Part shown: one piece after another, positions 34,417-48,400 of the stretch | Layout: each line of letters begins with the position of its first letter | Numbering within the stretch: the stretch's first letter is position 1 | DNA from: Acestrorhynchus altus | Taxonomy: Eukaryota; Chordata; Actinopteri; Characiformes; Acestrorhynchidae | Reading direction: 5' to 3' | Length of the DNA stretch: 64,000 bases | NCBI GenBank assembly: GCA_034509495.1 | Contig: CM067522.1 | Location: forward strand, 17,986,928 to 18,050,927 | Program-made: the position numbers and the translations under genes | The notes under the pieces: generated by a model | The model's database searches: none | Told to the model about the DNA's origin: nothing | What the model saw: only the letters and a program-made list of their open reading frames with translations

Positions 34417-37400
34417 ATGAATGAATGGTCATAACTAATAGTAGTGGCAGCCATTCTGTTCGGAAGTCCGAGTGTCCCTCCAGGTGCTCGTGTCTCTAGT
34501 TGAGAAGGTGTAAAGTCTGTTTCAATACAGAAGCTAATGAAAGATGAAGATATCTTGGCTGACCAATTACGTGTGGGAAAGGTACAACTGTGAAAATGGG
34601 ACTTTTACTCAAACCAATGCTTTAAACACGGGGTCCCATTCCTGCCCCTGGAGAGCGGCCTTCCTGCAAGTTTCAGCTCCAACCCAAATCCACACCCCAT
34701 TCAGCTAATCAAGAACTTATAGAGGCAGTAATTAGTTGGATCAGGTGAAGTGGATTAGGGTTGAATCTAAAGACTCCAGCAGCTGGGTTGGTGACCCCTA
34801 CTTTAACCTTAAGTATCCCAGGCTAATTTGTGGGATGTTTTCGTAGTTTGATGTAATTTTATTTAAGAAAACATTAAAATCAATTATAGGAGACAGTCAC
34901 ACATGACTGAAATTGTTATTAAAACATTTTCTTGCACCTACATTGTGTTTTTTTTGTTTACAGATTGAACATTTTCTGTTTTAGTGGTGCAAATAAAATA
35001 AAACAACAATGTGAATGTCTGGTATTATTTTTATATTTAGGTATGCATCAGTATTATCCCTTCTCAGGACCTTTATTCTGAAATTCTGGAACAGCCCCTA
35101 CCTTCTTATTTTACTCTATAGTTCAATATTAGTCCTGCATGCTTACACTGATCTGTAGGAGTCTGCATGCAGGTTGAGCATGTACATGTGGTCAGAGCCG
35201 TGAAAATAGACTGGAAGCTTCTTTGGCATTTAAACTGGGATTGAATTCAGTTGGAAATGAATTTTAACGGCATTCCATGCTGGATTATTTGCTGATAATT
35301 CATCACATAATGATGAGATCACCATAGTTAGATAGGGTATGTACTTTGTTATATGATTGTCATGTCTATAGGTTACTCTGATCCTGAAATATGAAGCCTA
35401 CAAAACAGCATTTAACTGATTGCAAAGTGCAGATCTCGGGTTCTAAGTCTTACAAAAGGAAAACACCAAAAAAAATAATAATTTAAACGAAATAAAAACG
35501 ACAGAATCTCTTTTACATAACCACGCATTCATGCACATTACCGCGCTATTGCTCCGGGAGAAGCTACCCGTCAGCGAAGGTGTAGAAGATGACCGACGAG
35601 TTGCAAATGTTGGTGGATGGGGGACAGGTTCAGGATCAGGTTCGGATGCATCCTTTTGAACCCCTGAGCATCGATCTGGTTCAGGTTCGGGTTCAGGCAG
35701 ACCGAGAGCATGATAGAGGGCCTCTATCTGTCTGGCTAGCTTCTCTTGTTGGACCCTTAACCTTAAATTCTCCTGTTGCAAGGCAGAAACGGCTTCAATA
35801 GCCGGAGTGACTTGATCTGCAGCTTCCTCCAAGCGTGCATCTACACGCTTGCCAAACGCCTTAAGATCACAATGGATCTCTCGTACAGCACACTGGAGTG
35901 TGAGCTCTAGACCACACATGGCATCATCAATGTTCTGACCCTTGTCGTCTGGATCTTCAGAGACCACAGAGTCCGCAAGAAGGTCCCCGATGACGGCCTC
36001 CAGGCCAGACTCCGCGCACTCTCCAACCGGACTACCGAGGGAAGCTGCCGTGTCTTCCAGGGCTGGAACGAGGTCCAAGTCAACACCAGGCATAATGAAG
36101 TGTGGAAAAAGTTGAGTAGAAATGAAGGCGATAATATCCAAGACACAAACAAGGGCCTAGAATTCGCACGCTGGGGGTGTTCTCGTAAATCCAGCAAAGC
36201 TTGATTAAATTCAAAGCCAAGAAATTTAGAGCGCGAGACCTCAAGCTGGGATAAGCAAGTTGCCGACCTCTCAAAATATACCTACTGAGAGTTCATTGAG
36301 AACAACTCTGAGCTCTTTATACCCCCACCCACATCCCTTCTCTTCAGCTGTCCAGACCATGAGAGCCAATGTCCAGGCTTGGAATTTTGTCACCATGGCA
36401 GCAAAAGCCCAGCACCCCTCCTGTAACTCAGGTGCCACCAGTTAGGTCTATTTATCACCAGTCAGTCCATTATTCTACAGGGTACAGCCCCTTCAGCCCC
36501 TACTGTTTCCTTTATTTAGAGCTCTTGCCTTTCACACCTCCACTTGCAGACAACAGACGGTCCCAGGGGCAGTGTGTGGATGTTGTTTCTTAATTCCAGT
36601 ACAAGAGATCAAATGAAGTGCATAATGTAAAATAGGCTGAAGCCTGACGATAGTCCATATCGAATTCCAGGGAGATGATTTTGTGCAGGTCATCTTTTTA
36701 CAAAATGAAAATAAATAGCAATTTGACCAACAGCTGAACTAAACTAACCTTGGTTAGAACTTGGGACAAAGGAATATTAACCATTTCATGCATGAATTAT
36801 AACGTGAATCAGGATCCAATAGACGAATAAATAAAAAACACAAACTACAGTGAGATGAATGTACATGGAAAGGCGTCATATCTCCAGCAGCATTAGCACT
36901 TAAGACCAGTTAATATTTCAATCGTTAGTTTGAGACGACATTTAAGCTTTGATTGATAGATGAGTCCTGATACATATTTCTGACTGTATGAAGAGACATC
37001 ACCAGCAGGTGAGGAGAAACTCCTGGGGTTGGTACAGCAGACACAGCAAGATCTTAAACCAACTCAGTCATCGAGGTAAGACCGTCTCGAGCCATTCTGG
37101 GTTCAGGACAATTACTGACAGCAACGCCTCTAAAAATATCAGTCGTATCTCAAAAAAATCTTAAAATACCACTGATAGGTTTATATCGGTGGTCAACAGG
37201 TCAGCTCTGAAAAGACCCTCACAGAATAGTGAGAAAGCCAGCTGTTGGAAGACCTTACATTATGAACACATCCTTATTTCAACATTCACAGTCCATTGAT
37301 TCAGCTTCACTGACCATACAGGAGCATTTAGATCTCTAATTACAGACTTCACTCTGATCTTCAGTGGTCAGGTCCACCACAGAGCAGGTATTTCATGGGT

Positions 37401-40251
37401 GGTGGGTCTTTCTCGGCACAGCACTAACAATGACTCTGATGAAGGACTAAAGGACTAAAGGGTGACCAACACAAAATGTACAGAAACCGATGAGCTTCTG
37501 TCTCTGATTTTACATCTACAAGGTGGAGCAATTAGGTCGGTTTAGCATTTCAGTGCTTAAAAACACCAGCAGCACTGCTGTGTCTGATCCACTCATACCA
37601 TTGCAATGTACACCAACACCCCGCCATCATGTCAGGGTCACTGCCGTGCTGAGAATGACCCACCACCCATATAATACCTGTTCTTTGGTGGTCCTGTGGG
37701 CTCCTGACCATTGATGAACTGAGTGAAAGGAGGATAAAGTATACAGAGACACAGACAGACAACAGCCTGTAACTATAGAACTACAACGTTGTCCTGAATG
37801 GTCAGTTGAGCTAATATAATGGACAGTGGGAGTGGAAATAAATAATAAAAAGGTTCCTCACAATGACGGTGTCTAATGCTACTGAGCCGTGTCTTCTGAA
37901 GCTGAGGGTCTTGATGTAAACTCTTTAAGTACACAGCAGAAACATCTACTTCAGGAATAAGATCTTAATGATACTTAAGCTACTTAAGAAAGCTTTCTGA
38001 GCTCGGGAAGTCATCGCAAACATCAAAATTGCTTCAGGATTGGATGACAACATTCAAATAAAATACTCTACACACAAACAGTAAACAGTGAAAATCATCT
38101 TTCTGCACACAGGCCTCAAACGTGTGTACTTCATTCTTCAATAGTCGTTACTATGTCTCGGAAAGGCTTATGTGGGCTTTCTCCTTCTTACACCCTCCCT
38201 AACAGCAGTTGACAGCTGATCACCTTGCCAGACGACACACAGCAGAAAAAGGCCAAGTCTACTGTAAGCAATGATCCTAGAAATGTGGCTTCATAACTCA
38301 GGATCAGAGTAACCGACAGACATGATACACATACCAGACTACAAGACGTACCCTTTCTAACCATGTTAAAGGTCATAAGGGGTCTTCCAGCGCATGTTTC
38401 CTGCTCTGTCCACATGTGTATTGTCAACCTGCATTGTTCAGTGAGAGGGGGCGGAGCTAATTCAGTTATTGACCCAGATATTGGGTTATAGAGGAAAATG
38501 AGACGGGAGGGTCTCTCATTTCTTGCCCAGTGTTCAAAGGTCATAAGAAGTCCTGCGAAGGGATAATACTGAAGCACACATGAATAATCAAAATAATAAC
38601 GTACATTTAGGTTGGTTTTTTTTTTAGAATACTGTCAAGATTTTTTCAAGAAGTTATTAAACATCCTTGTCAATCTAATCATTACAAATAAAAAATCTTC
38701 TATTTTCACCTCAGAAAACTCATTATAAGCAAAACACTGTAGGGACAAACACATTTTTATCAAAATGATATCCATCATCCAGAGTGTTTTGGAGTTGAAA
38801 GTGTAGCTTTGATGATTATTTATATTAGTTATGTATCACTATTATGCCTCACCAGGACTCTGTTTCTTGAATTTGTCACTGTGTGAGCAAAGAAAGAGAG
38901 CAAACAGCACCTCCCTTCTCATTTTCCTCTGAAACCCAATATCTGGTCAGTGATGCCATCGGCCCCGTCCCGTCTTGCTGAGTCTGGACGAGCATGTACA
39001 CACGGACAGAGCAGTAAACATGCACTGGACACTCTTCTGGCATTTACAGTGGGATTTCATTTAGCTGGAAATGAGTGAATTTCAGCTGGATTCCTCACTG
39101 ATCATAAAAACATGATGTGTATTAAAGTCTGTAGATCATGCTGATCCGGAGATTCCAAGCCTATTGCTCACAGGGGCAGATGTTGTGTTCTAAGGGTTCG
39201 TGTTTTCTGCCCTCTTTACTCTTTAATACTAGTTCTACGCTTTGAATAACTGTACGATGCCATATAAAGCTCTGCACCGTTACCCTAATCTGTTCCGCAT
39301 ATCACTGTTTCAGAAGCAAGAAGAATCAGATGCTGTGTAAGACCACCCAAACAGATCAAAGAATTACCCCCCGAGTCCTATATAGCAAGAGTTCTGTTAT
39401 TCTAGCAAAACCATTATTATCCGTTTTCTGCTTTAACGTTTGAACAGCTGTCATTATATCAAGCCTCAAAGCCCACAAATCAAAAGCGAGTCTGTTGAGA
39501 CAGAAGTGTCCAGTAAAAGTGCCCAGGTTGCTCTGAAGTACCTCTATTTTCTGAGTCCTCATTTACCTGTGTGCAGCTGTGTGCAGCTGTGTGCAGCTGT
39601 GCACGAGAATCACCTCATTGTCCTTGCAGCAAATGTTTCCTTTCTGTTTTCCGGCAGCATTCCCGCGCACACATTCCTCAGAAACGTTAATCCTCTGTTT
39701 GTCCAGAGCACTCAGTCAACCTGCTAATTAACCGTCTCACCCTTATCCCTAAACAGGATTACAACACTGACCCACATGGGTGGGCAGGAGGTGAAGAGCG
39801 CATGAAGGGACGGTCAATAAAAAGACGACCACTTGGAAACACACGATTAAGACTAACGGGGAACTGACCTCATTCAGCTGTTGTGGCTGAAATACTCCTT
39901 ATAACTTCAGCTTGAGTGGGCAGGGCTACATCCCTCTGGGCTTAACAGAAATATACACTATGTCCAAATGTTTGGGGACACCCCTTCTAATGAATGCATT
40001 CAGCTACTTCAAGTTGCACCCATTACTGACACAGCTGGTCTAGTCCCTGTAGTTCGGCCAATAGAATAGGATTCTGGGACAGATAAACATGAACCTACTG
40101 ACACCATGTCTAATGACAGGTGTGTGCTAGAGGGGAATAAAGCCAAATCATTTCATTGATTTGGGACACAGCCCCTTATGATGCATCACAGATCACAGCA
40201 TCTGATAGCACAAATGTGGAATCACTGAGGTTTTACGACATAAAAATCATT

Positions 40252-40338
<87 letters not shown>

Positions 40339-40629
40339 CACACACAGACTAGTGCATCACAGAACATTTGAATACTTTAATTGTTCATAATTTAATTCAA
40401 AAATGGTAATTTTATTAAATTTAATTTCAAGCCTGAATTTAAATATTGTAATAATGTGAGATTCTGTATTTCAGAAAAAAAGGGTTTTTTTTCATTAGCT
40501 ATAAGCCATCCTGATCAACAATTAAAAAAAGGCTTTATATGTAATTAATATAAATTATGATTCATTTTTGGTATGAAATTATCAATACGAATGAATTTGT
40601 CCACAATATTCAAATTTTCTGAGATGCAC

Positions 40630-40724
<95 letters not shown>

Positions 40725-41407
40725 ACACTTCATGTATATTGATGTGAGACTTGACTTGAACTCTAGCCTAAAGACTTAATTGAAAAATGAAAAGTGATGT
40801 ATAAAACGATGGACATTATCATGTTTAGAGGGAGGAGGACAAAAAAAAAAAAAAGTACATGATGGCTCAAATGGCCCAACCTGATTTTCACAATCTCAGA
40901 TTTTTTAATCTCACTTTAAAAATATTTGTAGTCATAACAACTGCCTGCCTCCAAGAGGGCTGACATTTTCAGCTGAAGTCTAGTGTGTGTGGCCAAAGTA
41001 CCTTAATGGAGGGTCCCGTCAAGAGGCTGGAGCTGGTAATCTTGAATGGTGTCGCTCTGAGACCAAGTGTCAGCTCTAAGAAAAACAAACCGAAGCAGAA
41101 AGAAAATTAAGAAGACTTTTGGTGGCTTTCGAATGCAATCAAATGACACCCGTGAATATTTACCCATAAATATTTAGATGTTAAATAAGTTTCATTCTCT
41201 GCTGGTTGACAAGTATTTTTATACACGGTGGACTTATGGATGAAGTGTGGTGTAGAGGATAAGGAATAGGTGACATTACTCAGTTATGTAAACTGCCACA
41301 ATGGCACCACTCAGGGTTGTAAATGAGCGAGCTGAGCAGGTCACATTGCTACTAATATAAACATAATATCCAGCACCCTCTTGAGTGGCTGAGTGGTGCA
41401 CGGGCGT

Positions 41408-41480
<73 letters not shown>

Positions 41481-41488
41481 TACACAAT

Positions 41489-41527
<39 letters not shown>

Positions 41528-42387
41528 CATCCTGCACACCTGCATAAACAGGCCATCATGGACCCAGTCATTGGAAGAAAACCTCTCCTGCATCCTCACC
41601 ACAAAACTCCAGAATTTTGCAAAAGAACATCTCAACAAGTTGGAAACATTTTGGAAACAAGTCCTGTGGACCATCCTGAGGTTAAACTAGAGCTCTTTGG
41701 CTCAAAATGTCATTAAAAGAACTCCTCTCCAACCATTAAACATGGGGGTGGATCAGTCATGGTTCGGGGTTGTGTTGCAGCCAATGGCACACAGAGTATT
41801 TCACAGGTAGAGGGAAGAATGGGTTCCATGAAATTCTGGCAAATTATGGAAGCAAACACCAAAAAACTCTGAAGTTGAAAAGCTTCCGATATCCATTTGG
41901 CTTCTACACACTTAAACACCTCAAAATCCACAGTAGACTACCTCAAAAGGTGCAGCTGAAGCTTTTACCATGGCCCTCACAGTGTCCTGATCTGAAAATC
42001 TGCGGACAGACCTCAAAAGAGGAGTGTATCCAAGGAATCTCACAGAACTGGAAGACTGCATGAAAATCCCTCAAACAAGAACTGACTCTTGGCTACAAAA
42101 AGCTTTTACAAACTGTGACACGTAACAAAAGGGGCGCTACTAGGTCATAAGCATGCAGGGTCCCCAAAGTTTGGCTTTGGGCCATTTTCCTTACGTTATT
42201 AAAAATAAAAAAATAAAAAAATACATAAAAGATTACATTTTATTTATGCTTAACATACAAAGGCAATGTGGCGTCTTTAACTGCATGCCTTCTGCTGATC
42301 ATTTCATCTTCAGCTCACTTTGACCAGGGCCACTGTACTGCCTTCATATACAAACTGAATTCTGTAGAGCAGCAATAAGAACTGTCG

Positions 42388-42432
<45 letters not shown>

Positions 42433-44061
42433 CCGGGAGGATGACATTCCCAGGGAGTCCACGACAAAGCTCTTAAAAGACTCAGCTTAAGAAAAGAATG
42501 ATATCATACTCAACTCAAATATTTTTAAAGTCCCTGGGGTTTAATTATCAAGCAGCATAAGCTTCACGCCCACCCACGCCCCATCTCAAGAAGCCCATCT
42601 CTCGAAACTCGGCCACTATTAAGGGAACCATTAAAGGGGATAGAACAACAATGAACTTTAAGTAGATCCCGAGATTAGAGGCTTCTTGTAGAGTAAAACC
42701 GCAATTGTTAATATTAGTGCAAGCACTGGCAACAGTGAGTGGCATGGGAGGGTAGCACAAGCTGCCCTAAACTAAAATAGCCTTAAAGGCCACCCTCAGC
42801 GTTCTGCTAAAAGCAGAGATGCAGCAAAAACCTTTCACTGAGATTTTACCACAAAAAATATCCCAAAGCAACACGTTTCTGTATAGAAATAACAGGAACA
42901 AACTGTTCCAAGAAGCTTTAAAGATATTAACGTTGACAAGCAAAGGCTGCAGGCTTACACGACTCGAGTGCTCAAGGGCAGAGTGTCGGTTCACCTTAAA
43001 GTAGAGTTTAAAACAAACTTTCAGTGAGTTTTAATCATTTTTAAACCATGTGTAGATCATCTGTGGTATTCTTACTTTACTACTGCTCAGTGGATCCATA
43101 AGATCACACCAGCTACCGCAGAGGTCTCCATGAAGACCAACTAGTTGGTGCTGACAGAAGTCTTATTAATGAATGTAGCCATGCTGTCTTTAAGACCTTA
43201 AATAAGATTTCTGTAATGGAATTTTTAGTCCTTATAAGTAAAAAACATTGTAGATGCACGTAAATGTTGGATCAAAACAACAAATTCACACAAACATTTA
43301 AATTCTGTTAATATTTACATCTCAAATGAAGCAAATTCGAGTATCCTAGGATCTCCTGAAAATTACAATATCCGGAATGTGTGTCGGTCTCCAATAGTAC
43401 GTCAATCTCGCATCACAAATTCAACTTTGAACAGCTGAAAATCGTGAGTCAGGACCAAAGCTGGAGTTTTTGCTTGTAAATACTGCAAAAGACACAATGA
43501 ACTTTAGTATGTTTCATTGAAAGTCTCTCATTATCCCTGACACGGAAAACTGCACCATTTACGCTTGGAATTTCCAAAGGGAATCATTACATTAACAAGC
43601 TTTTTAATAAAGTTGCAATGGAGAGTGAAAGACACAGGCAATTATCTGTTGATTAATTCCCGTGAATTTTTTTTGCAGCCCTGCATAAATATGTACTGCC
43701 AAATATCCCGATCCTATATATGCCTATAAGAAAACAGACACCCAGACAGTAGCGGTTAGTGGTCAGACCTTGGCTCCAGCTCAAGGTTGTGGTTTGAATA
43801 GCAGCTGATGTGTATAGTCACTGCACTCTTCAAAAAGCAGGCTTAACCAAAGACTCCTTCAGAGCTGATCTCCTGACTGCTGGCTAAAGCTTTGGGCAAA
43901 AGCATGAGCTAAGTGACAGAATGGAAACGCAGAGGCTTTGAAATATGTCCAGACTGCCTGCAGGCCGCTTTCTGAGGCGAGGATGAGCGAAGTGCTTCCA
44001 AAAAAGGAAGATGTGACAGAGCTGAGGCATAGTGACAAAAAAACACTGCAAGAGAGTGAGC

Positions 44062-44114
<53 letters not shown>

Positions 44115-45441
44115 AGCTGAGATCCAGTTCCTTGTGATTATATAGATAAGGCTTTCAGGTCTTCTTCCAGCTGGCCAGCAGTAACTCTTAATTAGTGGAG
44201 CTTTTAGTACAGTTTTCCACCACAATCATAAACACTGAACTTCACTCCGTCTATTAAAGGTTAATCTTGTAATCTTTGATGATAAATAAATCCTTGTGAT
44301 CTTCAGTGAATGACAGCCCCATCTGCCTTACGCTTACAACCGCCCTGCAGAAGAAGCGTAGAGGCAGTTTCCAGCAGTCAACCAGATATCTGGCATTTCT
44401 GACGTCACTTTTCCAGAGTAAAGCTTTTTCATCCCCTTCTTACCTCTGAGAAAAAAATAACGTATAGACATGTTCAGATGCCGTAATTTCCAATATGCCT
44501 GCCAAATACCACGACGGACGCTTTTGCAAACGCAAAAAGTGCACAGCAGCGCATTCCATTCAACCAATCCGCTCGTCTCTGTGAAGGACATCTGTGAAAT
44601 TCATTCCGCCTCACGTTTTCAGAAAGAATAACAGACCTCTGTGATGAGATGAAAGCTCGATTAACTTCTATGATTTAAAACCCCAAAAATATTTCCGGGG
44701 AATTCTGCACATTACTCAGGCCACCTTACCTCACCTGCATTCTCCTGAAAAACGCAGCCACAGACTTTAGTATAGAGCACCATGACTGTGATGCACGAAA
44801 ATGTGCACAGAGGTTCGCGTCCCCTTACCAGCCTCCACTGAAAGCAATAATTCCGCATTTTCACTTAGTAGGACTCCGTCCATACCAGCCAATAACAATT
44901 ACAATACAGTGAAACGATATGTAGTGTTAGGAGTCTTGCCCAAGGACAGTGCTTGACTGGCCAAGATCACTGACCCTAATTTACCAGTGGGAGAGCAAAT
45001 CCACGATGCTATCCCACTAAGCCATTAAATAACTACCTCCAAGCACAACTCAATTTTAACATGTTAATACTGTAAAACACTGAAATCACTAAAAACCTGA
45101 TCGCATGAAGAACGAAATCAGTGAATGAAATCTGTAACGATATAATTCTAAACAAGAAATAAAGCACAAATATGATTTACATAAATTCATCGCTACATTT
45201 GTTCAAAAGCTTTGGCATTTTACACATTTTATATAATTACTAACACACTGCAAATAAGTAAATAAATAAATAAACATCAGACAGAAAATGATCTGAATTG
45301 AATAATAAGTGGAATAAAATTTCCATTTTAAGAAAAGAAAGAGAAAAAAAAAAGAAACCTTTACTTAAAAAAATAAATTGAGAATATGTGTGAATGAACC
45401 CACAAAATGAATAAACATATACACACATGAAAGGCGCGCGC

Positions 45442-45494
<53 letters not shown>

Positions 45495-48400
45495 TGTGCA
45501 AAACATCAAACATCAACATCACCCACCTGTCCTCTGTCCAGAGGCACCAGTAATGAGTCGGGGCATCATGCTGGCCGCAGTGGAGGAAGACGATGCAGAT
45601 GCTTGAGAAGCAATTGTTCGGCCATCCTTGATCTCGATGGTGAGGAAGGTCTTCATGTTGGACTCGGGATCTCCCTGGGGGTCCGCTGTCCTGGAAGATG
45701 CTTTTCCCTCAGGAGTCTGTCCCTCTTCTGAGATGTAGGAAGTACTCCTGACATTTTCAGCAGAGTTCTGCAGCCCGCCCACAGCTCCCAACGATTGGAC
45801 GTTGGACGGAGCCTCTGATTGGGCAGGCAGGCCTTTGCTGAGGGTTCCCCCTCTGCCTGGAGAGGTGGACAGACAGGAGGAAGGACGGGATGTAGATGCA
45901 TCTCGACTCTCAGAGTGAGATGAAGTGGCTGCTTCTGTGCCAAATGCATTTGTATAGGAGGGTGCTCCTTGGACGGTTCTTTGCACATCCCTAGTGTGGC
46001 TAGAGATGGATGCAGGTTCTGCAAACCTGCGTACTCGGTCACGAACTGAGCTTGCTCGGGTGATCGGCTGGGAGGTGGAGTTTTTGCTTGTAAATACTGC
46101 AAAAGACACAATGAACTTTGGTACGTTTCATTTAAAGTCTCTCAAACCTGCCCTCATAAGCTCGGACACTGAAAACTGCAACCTTTACAAGAAACGAGAT
46201 GAGAGACAAACAGCTAAGAGCGCAGACGAGTGGTGTTTACATTGCATTAAAAGTATGTACACAAAAGTTTTCACATCCAAACCGAACACATGTTCGGCAG
46301 ACAGAGAGCAAACAGTAATTCACGTGCGCAAAAGCACACAGAGAAGAATTATAGCCATGGGCCAGAGTCTGGGTCTGGGTCTGGGTCTGGGTCGGTTCCA
46401 AATCCACCTACTTTGTACTGCAGCTGATACAAGACCCTTCTCTTCAAAGTTACAAAGACACGGAAGAGGAAAAAAAAAAAAAAAACTGTAGATCACAATC
46501 TCACACTGGACAGGGTCCCTAAGCTTGTGCACGCTGTAATTGCCCTATTCGGTCATGAGAACGAGTGAGAGCTTTGGGATGCAGTCATTAGACGCTGGGC
46601 GGACAGGATGTCTTGATACCGAAAAAGAGTGGGAACATACTCCCCCCACCCTCTACCCCCTCCTCTCGAAGCATAAACACAGGAGACAGTCCTCGAAGGT
46701 AGGACATGCAACACAAATCTTTGCGGGCAGTTGCATGCCGTTTTCTAGACTTTATAACTCAGGATCAGAGTAACCTACAGACATGATACACATATCATAA
46801 AGTGCATGACGTATCCTGGCGGTCTTATCATTCTGTGATCAATTATCGCGAGTAATCGAGCTTGGAAAACATCTAAAATTCATTTGCTTCCAACTGGTTT
46901 AAATCCCAGTTTTACTGCCCTATTAACCTGCATGCAGGTGCCGAGTGATCAGTGAGAGGGGGCCAGGCTGACCCAAACAAGAAGGGAGGGGCTGTTTGCT
47001 TTGTTTACTCACACAGTGTTCAAATTTCACAGTAAAAGCCCTGAGGCAGGATAATACTGATATATAAATAAATGAATAAAAATAATAAAGGATATTCAGG
47101 GTGTTTTTTCATTTATTTTAAAATGTATTATAAATATCCTTGCCAAGCTAATCATTCCAAATATATTATCTTATTATCTTAATTGATCATACAATGATGA
47201 GACCACCAGGATACGTCTTGTACTTTATGATTTGTGTATCATGTCTGTAGATTACTCTGATCCACAGATGCAGCAGCTCTAGTGGTAGCAGGAGAACCCA
47301 CTCATCTCTAGGACTCCATACGTTCTGAGTGGTGCTTTAATACACTCCATCACTGTTCTGACAATCATGGGCTTCCAAAAGATCCTTGTCTGTACAGTTT
47401 ATCAACTCTACTAATCAGCTACTGTGGAACTCCCAGTAACCAGAGGTCAGTGGAACAGTCATTTCACTGTAAACAAAGCTGACTTCATCACTGCTCAGGC
47501 AACCAGACTATTCACGTTCTGGCACTTAAAAACACTATCACAGAGAACATCTCTCAGCCTGCTGGTCTCTCCACTGCCTCCTTATTCTCTTACACCTCTG
47601 GACTTCCAGTCTGCTCAACTCCCCAGGTTCTCTCGGCAATATTATTATTAAAAATCATATCCTTACATAATTATATACTGATAGCAGGATATAAGCAGGG
47701 TGACATACGAACTGAGGTTTCTATAGCGTTTTAAAGTTCATAAACCGAGAGGAGGAGGTTACGGAGGAGAATGAGAAGGGGCTGTTTGCTCTCTTTCAGT
47801 GTTGAAATTTCAGAATAAAAGTCCTGAGAAGGGATAATACTGATACATACATTAACAAAAACAATGAAGGACATTCAGGTTGTTGTCAAGTATTTGGAAG
47901 AATTATTATGAATATCCTCATCAATCTAATCATTACAAATAACATCACTCTGGATGATCATGTTTAGTCGTTATAAACTAAATAAATAAAACTACATCTT
48001 GGGTTCTAAAGGTAAACATATATGAGTGAAGTAAGCTGACAGTTTCTTAGTTACAGTCAATAAATGTAAGCAAGCAAAAACATTTGAGTTGTAAGGACGT
48101 GTGTACAGAAATGTGAAATTACCTGCATCTTTGTTAAGAGAATACAAATCATCTGCACTTGATGTGACCTAAGGAACAGAGTAAACAATTTAACTTCAAT
48201 AAACAAAACGTAAACAGGTAATAGTGCAGTTGTTTACAGCAGGATCTTTAGCATTGTCGACACCCAACATATCGGACTGCACATCATTACAGCATCATCC
48301 CTGCAATGTGGGCATGTGCAATAATCACACTGCAGAACCTGCAAATGAAATATCTTGAAGCAAAAATTAAATTCACACTGTTCTCAATTTTCATGCCATA

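Noticed and set aside
40156..40779. CRISPR-like regular repeats
   Set aside because: These are CA/TA microsatellites around a MITE; no spacers, and the genome is eukaryotic.
41276..41716. Several 60-130 codon frames rich in Cys-Val or Thr-His
   Set aside because: They are translations of the CA/TG tracts joined to transposon remnants.
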